64,000 bases of DNA from Shimia sagamensis (lineage in GTDB: Bacteria; Pseudomonadota; Alphaproteobacteria; Rhodobacterales; Rhodobacteraceae): the NCBI RefSeq assembly GCF_900182745.1, contig NZ_FXTY01000001.1, forward strand, positions 1-64,000, written 5' to 3'. Positions 60,661-64,000 of this stretch are shown here, piece by piece. Position 1 is the first letter of the stretch. Every line of letters starts with the position of its first letter. The notes below the pieces were generated by a model. It ran no database searches, was not told the origin of the DNA, and was given only the letters and a program-made list of their open reading frames with translations. Both the position numbers and the translations under genes were made by a program.

Positions 60661-61869
60661 TTACAGGCGCATCAGGTCTTTGATGTCGGTGTTTAGGTCC
60701 GCCACCATGTCGCGCGAAGGAGATTTACCCCCTTCGATCAGACGTTTGCCAACCATGTAATCACGCGGGGAATTCATCGCATCCACTGCCAGTAACGTGT
60801 CGCCTTGGTAGTACCAGAAGGATGTTGCGCCGGTGCCGCTGTCGCGGGTGACAATGGTGTCAAAGCCGGTGTTGAGCCCGGCGATTTGTAGTTTTACGTC
60901 GTATTGATCGGACCAGAACCACGGCTTGGCGACGTACGTTTTCTCCGCGCCTAGGATATTTTCAGCGACCACTTCGGCCTGATCGATGGCATTTGGCACG
61001 CTTTCCAGACGGATGCGCGTGTCTTTGTAAGGGAAAGAGGCACAGTCTCCAGCAGACCAAACAGAGGGCGCGCTGGCGCGGCCTTGGTCATCGGTGGCGA
61101 TGCCGTTGTCGAGCGTAAGGCCTGCGGCGTCAGCCAGAGCAGTCTCAGGGCGGATGCCGACTCCGACTATGACAAAATCCACCGACAATTCGCGGGCGCC
61201 GGAGAGCTTGGCAGATGTTACACGGGTGTCACCAGAAAGGCTTTCCAGTGCGGTGCCTTCGAGGATCTCGACACCGTGGGATGTGTGCAGGGCGCGGAAA
61301 TAGTCGCTGGTTTCTTTGGCCGCGACCCGTTGCAGGATGCGGTCAGACATCTCCACCAGCGTGACTTTGAGGCCCTTGGAGGCAGCAACGGCAGCAGCTT
61401 CGAGGCCGATGTAGCCCCCGCCAACAATCAGCACGTGGCGGCCTTCGCCAAATTCGGGAGTCATCGCATCCACATCGGCAAGGTTGCGCACAGTATAGAC
61501 TCCATCGAGGTCGCCACCGATGGCGGCGGGCAGGCGAATAGGCGACGCGCCGGTGGTCAGCACAAGGTGATCATAGCTCAAGGTTTCTTCAGCTAGGGAG
61601 ACCGTTTGCGCCACTGTATCGATGGCTTGAACGGCCGTTCCAAGGCGCAGAGAGATGTTCTGATCCGCGTAATAACTCTCTGGGCGCAGGTAGAGCCGTT
61701 CAAGGTCCATGTCGCCTAGCAGATACTTTTTGGAAAGGGGGGGACGTTGGTAAGGCGGTGCGATTTCAGCGCCAATCAAGGTGATTTCGTCTTCAAAGCC
61801 TTTGGCGCGCAATTTGGCGACGCATGCCGCGCCTGCTTGCCCTGCCCCAATCACAACAACGTGCGTCAC
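60661..61869 (-). CDS. FAD-dependent ferredoxin-reductase-type oxidoreductase
   Basis: A 402-residue flavoprotein. The GTG start has GGGAG six bases upstream; the TTG 15 bases earlier is unlikely. FAD motif VVVIGAGQAGAACVAKL, PPYQRPPLSKKYLLG, NAD motif VLIVGGGYIGLEAAAVA, then SVWSAGDCASFPY and the reductase C-terminal domain (WFWSDQYDVKLQIAGL). Typical of rubredoxin/ferredoxin reductases of oxygenase systems, but here next to rsmD without an oxygenase. Partner unknown. Confidence 0.92.
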   Translation of the reverse strand: MTHVVVIGAGQAGAACVAKLRAKGFEDEITLIGAEIAPPYQRPPLSKKYLLGDMDLERLYLRPESYYADQNISLRLGTAVQAIDTVAQTVSLAEETLSYDHLVLTTGASPIRLPAAIGGDLDGVYTVRNLADVDAMTPEFGEGRHVLIVGGGYIGLEAAAVAASKGLKVTLVEMSDRILQRVAAKETSDYFRALHTSHGVEILEGTALESLSGDTRVTSAKLSGARELSVDFVIVGVGIRPETALADAAGLTLDNGIATDDQGRASAPSVWSAGDCASFPYKDTRIRLESVPNAIDQAEVVAENILGAEKTYVAKPWFWSDQYDVKLQIAGLNTGFDTIVTRDSGTGATSFWYYQGDTLLAVDAMNSPRDYMVGKRLIEGGKSPSRDMVADLNTDIKDLMRL

Positions 61870-61937
61870 GTCACTCTCCCTCAAATGCCATTGCCTAAGC
61901 CGCTGGCGAGCCTATATCGCAGGCTCAGGGAAACGCA

Positions 61938-62441
61938 ATGAGAGTATCACAGATGAGTATTTCGATCGGAGACAAAATCCCCGAAGGCACGCTGATGAAG
62001 GTGGGCGCAGAAGGGCCTGAGCCGGTGTCGGTTGAGAGCCTGACCAAAGGCCGCAAGGTTGTGGTGTTTGGCCTGCCGGGCGCGTTCACGTCCACATGCA
62101 GCAGCGCGCATTTGCCAAGCTTCATGCGCAATGTGGCCGCGCTGAAAGACAAAGGCGTGGATGAGGTGATCTGTGTTTCGGTGAATGATCCGTTTGTGAT
62201 GGATGCCTGGGACAAAGCCAACAACGCGGCCGAAGCTGGCGTGACGCTGCTGGCTGATCCAACGGGTAACCTGACCACAGCCATGGGGTTGGATTTCAGC
62301 GTTCCAGCGATTGGGTTTGTGAACCGCTCCAAGCGCTACGCCGCGATGATTGAAAATGGCGAATTCAAGATTTTGAACGTCGAAGAGGCGCCAGGCACCT
62401 GTGAGATCAGCGCTGGAGAAACCATGGTTGCCGCGCTTTAA
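61938..62441 (+). CDS. Peroxiredoxin (Prx5/AhpE-type, redoxin family)
   Basis: A 167-residue peroxiredoxin (162 if the second Met at 61953 is used; family alignment favours the shorter form, the SD AGGG the longer). The peroxidatic Cys is in GAFTSTCSSAHLPSF (usually YTPTCS), then VICVSVNDPFVMDAW and LLADPTGNLTTAMGLD. Reduces peroxides in the cytosol. Ends in a shared stem-loop with the convergent phhB. Confidence 0.92.
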   Translation: MRVSQMSISIGDKIPEGTLMKVGAEGPEPVSVESLTKGRKVVVFGLPGAFTSTCSSAHLPSFMRNVAALKDKGVDEVICVSVNDPFVMDAWDKANNAAEAGVTLLADPTGNLTTAMGLDFSVPAIGFVNRSKRYAAMIENGEFKILNVEEAPGTCEISAGETMVAAL

Positions 62442-62455
62442 GCTGGTACACGACT

Positions 62456-62486
62456 GGCCTGACGGGCTGCGCGAGCGTGTCAGGCC
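62456..62486. terminator. Stem-loop between convergent peroxiredoxin and phhB genes
   Basis: GGCCTGAC and GTCAGGCC form a perfect 8-bp stem with a 15-nt loop; its right arm overlaps the phhB stop. Possible shared terminator, no T tract. Confidence 0.45.
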
Positions 62487-62782
62487 TCTCCGAATAGAAC
62501 ATCCATTTTACGTGCGAGTTTGGCGTCCAAGGCAGAAATCCCGCCCACGTCGTGGGTGGTCAGAGTTACATTCACGGTCTTGTAGACATTGGACCATTCC
62601 GGATGGTGGTTCCATTTCTCAGCCCAAATAGCCGCTTTGGTCATCCAGCCAAAGGCTTCTACAAAATTCTCAAACACAAAAGTTTTTCGGATCGCGTCAC
62701 GGTCTTCGCAATAGGTCCAACCGCTTTGCAATAGTGGCTCCATAACCGCATCGCGGGCAGCCTGACTGAGTTTTTCGGTCAT
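62480..62782 (-). CDS. phhB: 4a-hydroxytetrahydrobiopterin dehydratase
   Basis: A 100-residue pterin-4a-carbinolamine dehydratase: [44 protein letters not shown] with the [E/K]xxxHHPxWxxxYxxxxxxLxTH signature. Recycles the cofactor or serves another pterin-linked role. 4-bp overlap with the upstream acyltransferase-like gene. Confidence 0.94.
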   Translation of the reverse strand: MTEKLSQAARDAVMEPLLQSGWTYCEDRDAIRKTFVFENFVEAFGWMTKAAIWAEKWNHHPEWSNVYKTVNVTLTTHDVGGISALDAKLARKMDVLFGEA

Positions 62783-63966
62783 TCATGGTCCTCCTCATTG
62801 CTGCGCTTGAACGGGCCGTAGCTGGTCAATACTTCAACATCCTGGCTGACCGCCTCCCGCTCCTCTTGCAGATAGTGGTCGATGGCGTCGCGAAAGCCCG
62901 GGTCTTGGATCCAGTGCAACGAATGAGTGGTCACCGGCAGATAACCACGCGCCAGTTTGTGCTCCCCCTGTGCGCCCGCCTCCACCGAAGACAGCCCCTG
63001 CGCAATCGCCCAGTCCATCGCTTGATAATAGCACAATTCGAAGTGCAATGCCGGATGATGTTCAACACAGCCCCAGTAGCGACCAAACAACGTATCGCTG
63101 CCAATCATGTTCATGGCGCCTGCAACGGGGGCTCCGTCGCGCTCAGCAAAGATCAGAAGCGTGTCGTCACGCATGGTTTGGTGAAGGATGTCAAAGAAGG
63201 CACGAGTCAGATACGGCGTGCCCCATTTGCGCGCGCCAGTGTCCTGGTAAAACCGCCACATGGCGTCCCAGTGTTGGGGCTGGATGTCACCCCCCGTCAG
63301 GCACACAATCTCGCCACCAAACGCTTGGGCTTGGGCGCGCTCTTTGCGGATATTTTTGCGTTTGCGTGAGGAGAGCGCATGAAGGAAATCGTCAAAGGTA
63401 GCATAGCCCTCATTAAGCCAATGGAATTGCTGACCGGTGCGGTAGAGCAGGCCCATCTCTTGACCGTTCTGCGCCTCTTCCGGGGTGCAAAAGGTAATAT
63501 GCGCGCCACTCAGACCATTGTCGGTGCCAACCTGCACCATGCCCTGTACCAAGGCGGATTGGCCGGCGGCCTCCCATCCCGGACGGGTCAGCAGGCGGCG
63601 GCCTGTGACCGGCGAAAACGGCACGGCAGTTTGCAGCTTGGGGTAATAGCGCCCACCCGCCTGCTCATAGGCATGCGCCCAGTTGTGGTCAAAAACGTAT
63701 TCACCCTGGCTGTGCTGTTTGATGTACATCGGCGCCACTGAGATTGTTTCGCCGCCTGCTTTGGCAGTCAGGTGGCGGGGTAGCCAGCCGGTGCCAGAGC
63801 CAACACTGCCGCTCTCCTCAAGTGCGCGTAGGAAACGGTGGGTGACAAAGGGGTTTTGTGCGCGACCAGTACCGCTTGGCACGGGATCTGCGCAGGCGTC
63901 CCATTCAGTCGCCGGAATGCTGTCCAGCGACTGATGCAATGTGATTTCGATGGGATCGCCGTCCAT
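62779..63966 (-). CDS. GNAT/FemAB-like protein (COG3146)
   Basis: A 395-residue protein. ATG with GGAGG seven bases upstream; a GTG six bases earlier is too close to that SD. Seen: [32 protein letters not shown]-like [37 protein letters not shown] and [28 protein letters not shown]. The COG3146 group has a FemAB/GNAT fold; the substrate is unknown. The gene is complete, starting 35 bases before the window end. Confidence 0.9.
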   Translation of the reverse strand: MDGDPIEITLHQSLDSIPATEWDACADPVPSGTGRAQNPFVTHRFLRALEESGSVGSGTGWLPRHLTAKAGGETISVAPMYIKQHSQGEYVFDHNWAHAYEQAGGRYYPKLQTAVPFSPVTGRRLLTRPGWEAAGQSALVQGMVQVGTDNGLSGAHITFCTPEEAQNGQEMGLLYRTGQQFHWLNEGYATFDDFLHALSSRKRKNIRKERAQAQAFGGEIVCLTGGDIQPQHWDAMWRFYQDTGARKWGTPYLTRAFFDILHQTMRDDTLLIFAERDGAPVAGAMNMIGSDTLFGRYWGCVEHHPALHFELCYYQAMDWAIAQGLSSVEAGAQGEHKLARGYLPVTTHSLHWIQDPGFRDAIDHYLQEEREAVSQDVEVLTSYGPFKRSNEEDHE

Positions 63967-64000
63967 GCGCACGCCTCCTTTTTGGCAGTGTACCTGCTAC

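Overview
The window looks like chromosomal DNA of a marine alphaproteobacterium of the Rhodobacteraceae (Roseobacter group). The evidence is the RpoE-ChrR singlet-oxygen module with its typical target genes, the seven-iron ferredoxin / ferredoxin-NADP reductase neighbourhood, an IatA/IatP/IbpA-type inositol transporter beside iol genes, and the general protein character. No rRNA, complete tRNA or CRISPR array was found. All assignments come from reading the sequence; no database search was run.

Layout. 0.4-3.7 kb: a zinc-linked four-gene operon (His-rich ZrgA-like protein, MacB-like ATPase and permease, DUF3299 protein) behind a Zur-box-like palindrome. 3.9-7.8 kb: a hybrid histidine kinase, a small cysteine-free protein of the sulfite-oxidase molybdopterin fold, and a divergent LuxR-type response regulator. 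7.9-16.7 kb: an alginate-like exopolysaccharide locus on the minus strand (alg44, alg8, manC/algA, algD) ending in a large RTX protein. A short motif, CTATCCTTT(C/G)G, recurs ahead of alg44, manC and algD, and a related version lies in the kinase/regulator intergenic region. 17-22.7 kb: a YceI-OmpA fusion, a caspase-like protease with a C-terminal CxxCH motif, fdxA, a nitroreductase, ferredoxin-NADP reductase and a LuxR-type regulator.

22.7-31.4 kb is a scarred accessory stretch. It holds a DUF3987 remnant, a hybrid histidine kinase overlapping a PotF/PotD-like binding protein with no transporter, an IS3 remnant, a frameshifted AraC regulator beside an intact Xaa-Pro-dipeptidase-like amidohydrolase, and a secreted lysozyme-like protein. 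It ends at a 48-bp tRNA-Phe 3' remnant. 31.7-44.9 kb: a complete inositol module (ABC importer, LacI regulator, iolE-like, two extra Gfo/Idh/MocA dehydrogenases, iolD-C-B-J-G) with two identical LacI operators, one in each divergent promoter region. A second, shorter tRNA-like copy follows at 45.6 kb.

46-54.6 kb is the RpoE-ChrR regulon: sigma factor, zinc anti-sigma, fasciclin protein, SDR, DUF1365, FAD-dependent amine-oxidase-like protein, Cfa-family methyltransferase, GPH/MFS transporter and DUF3833. Three TGATCC-N18-TA promoters were located. The gene set matches the R. sphaeroides sigma-E targets linked to furan/cyclopropane fatty acids. 55-64 kb is ordinary housekeeping: WGR, OmpA, AhpD-like, GNAT, CinA-like, sfsA, map, rsmD, FAD reductase, peroxiredoxin, phhB and a FemAB/GNAT-like gene.
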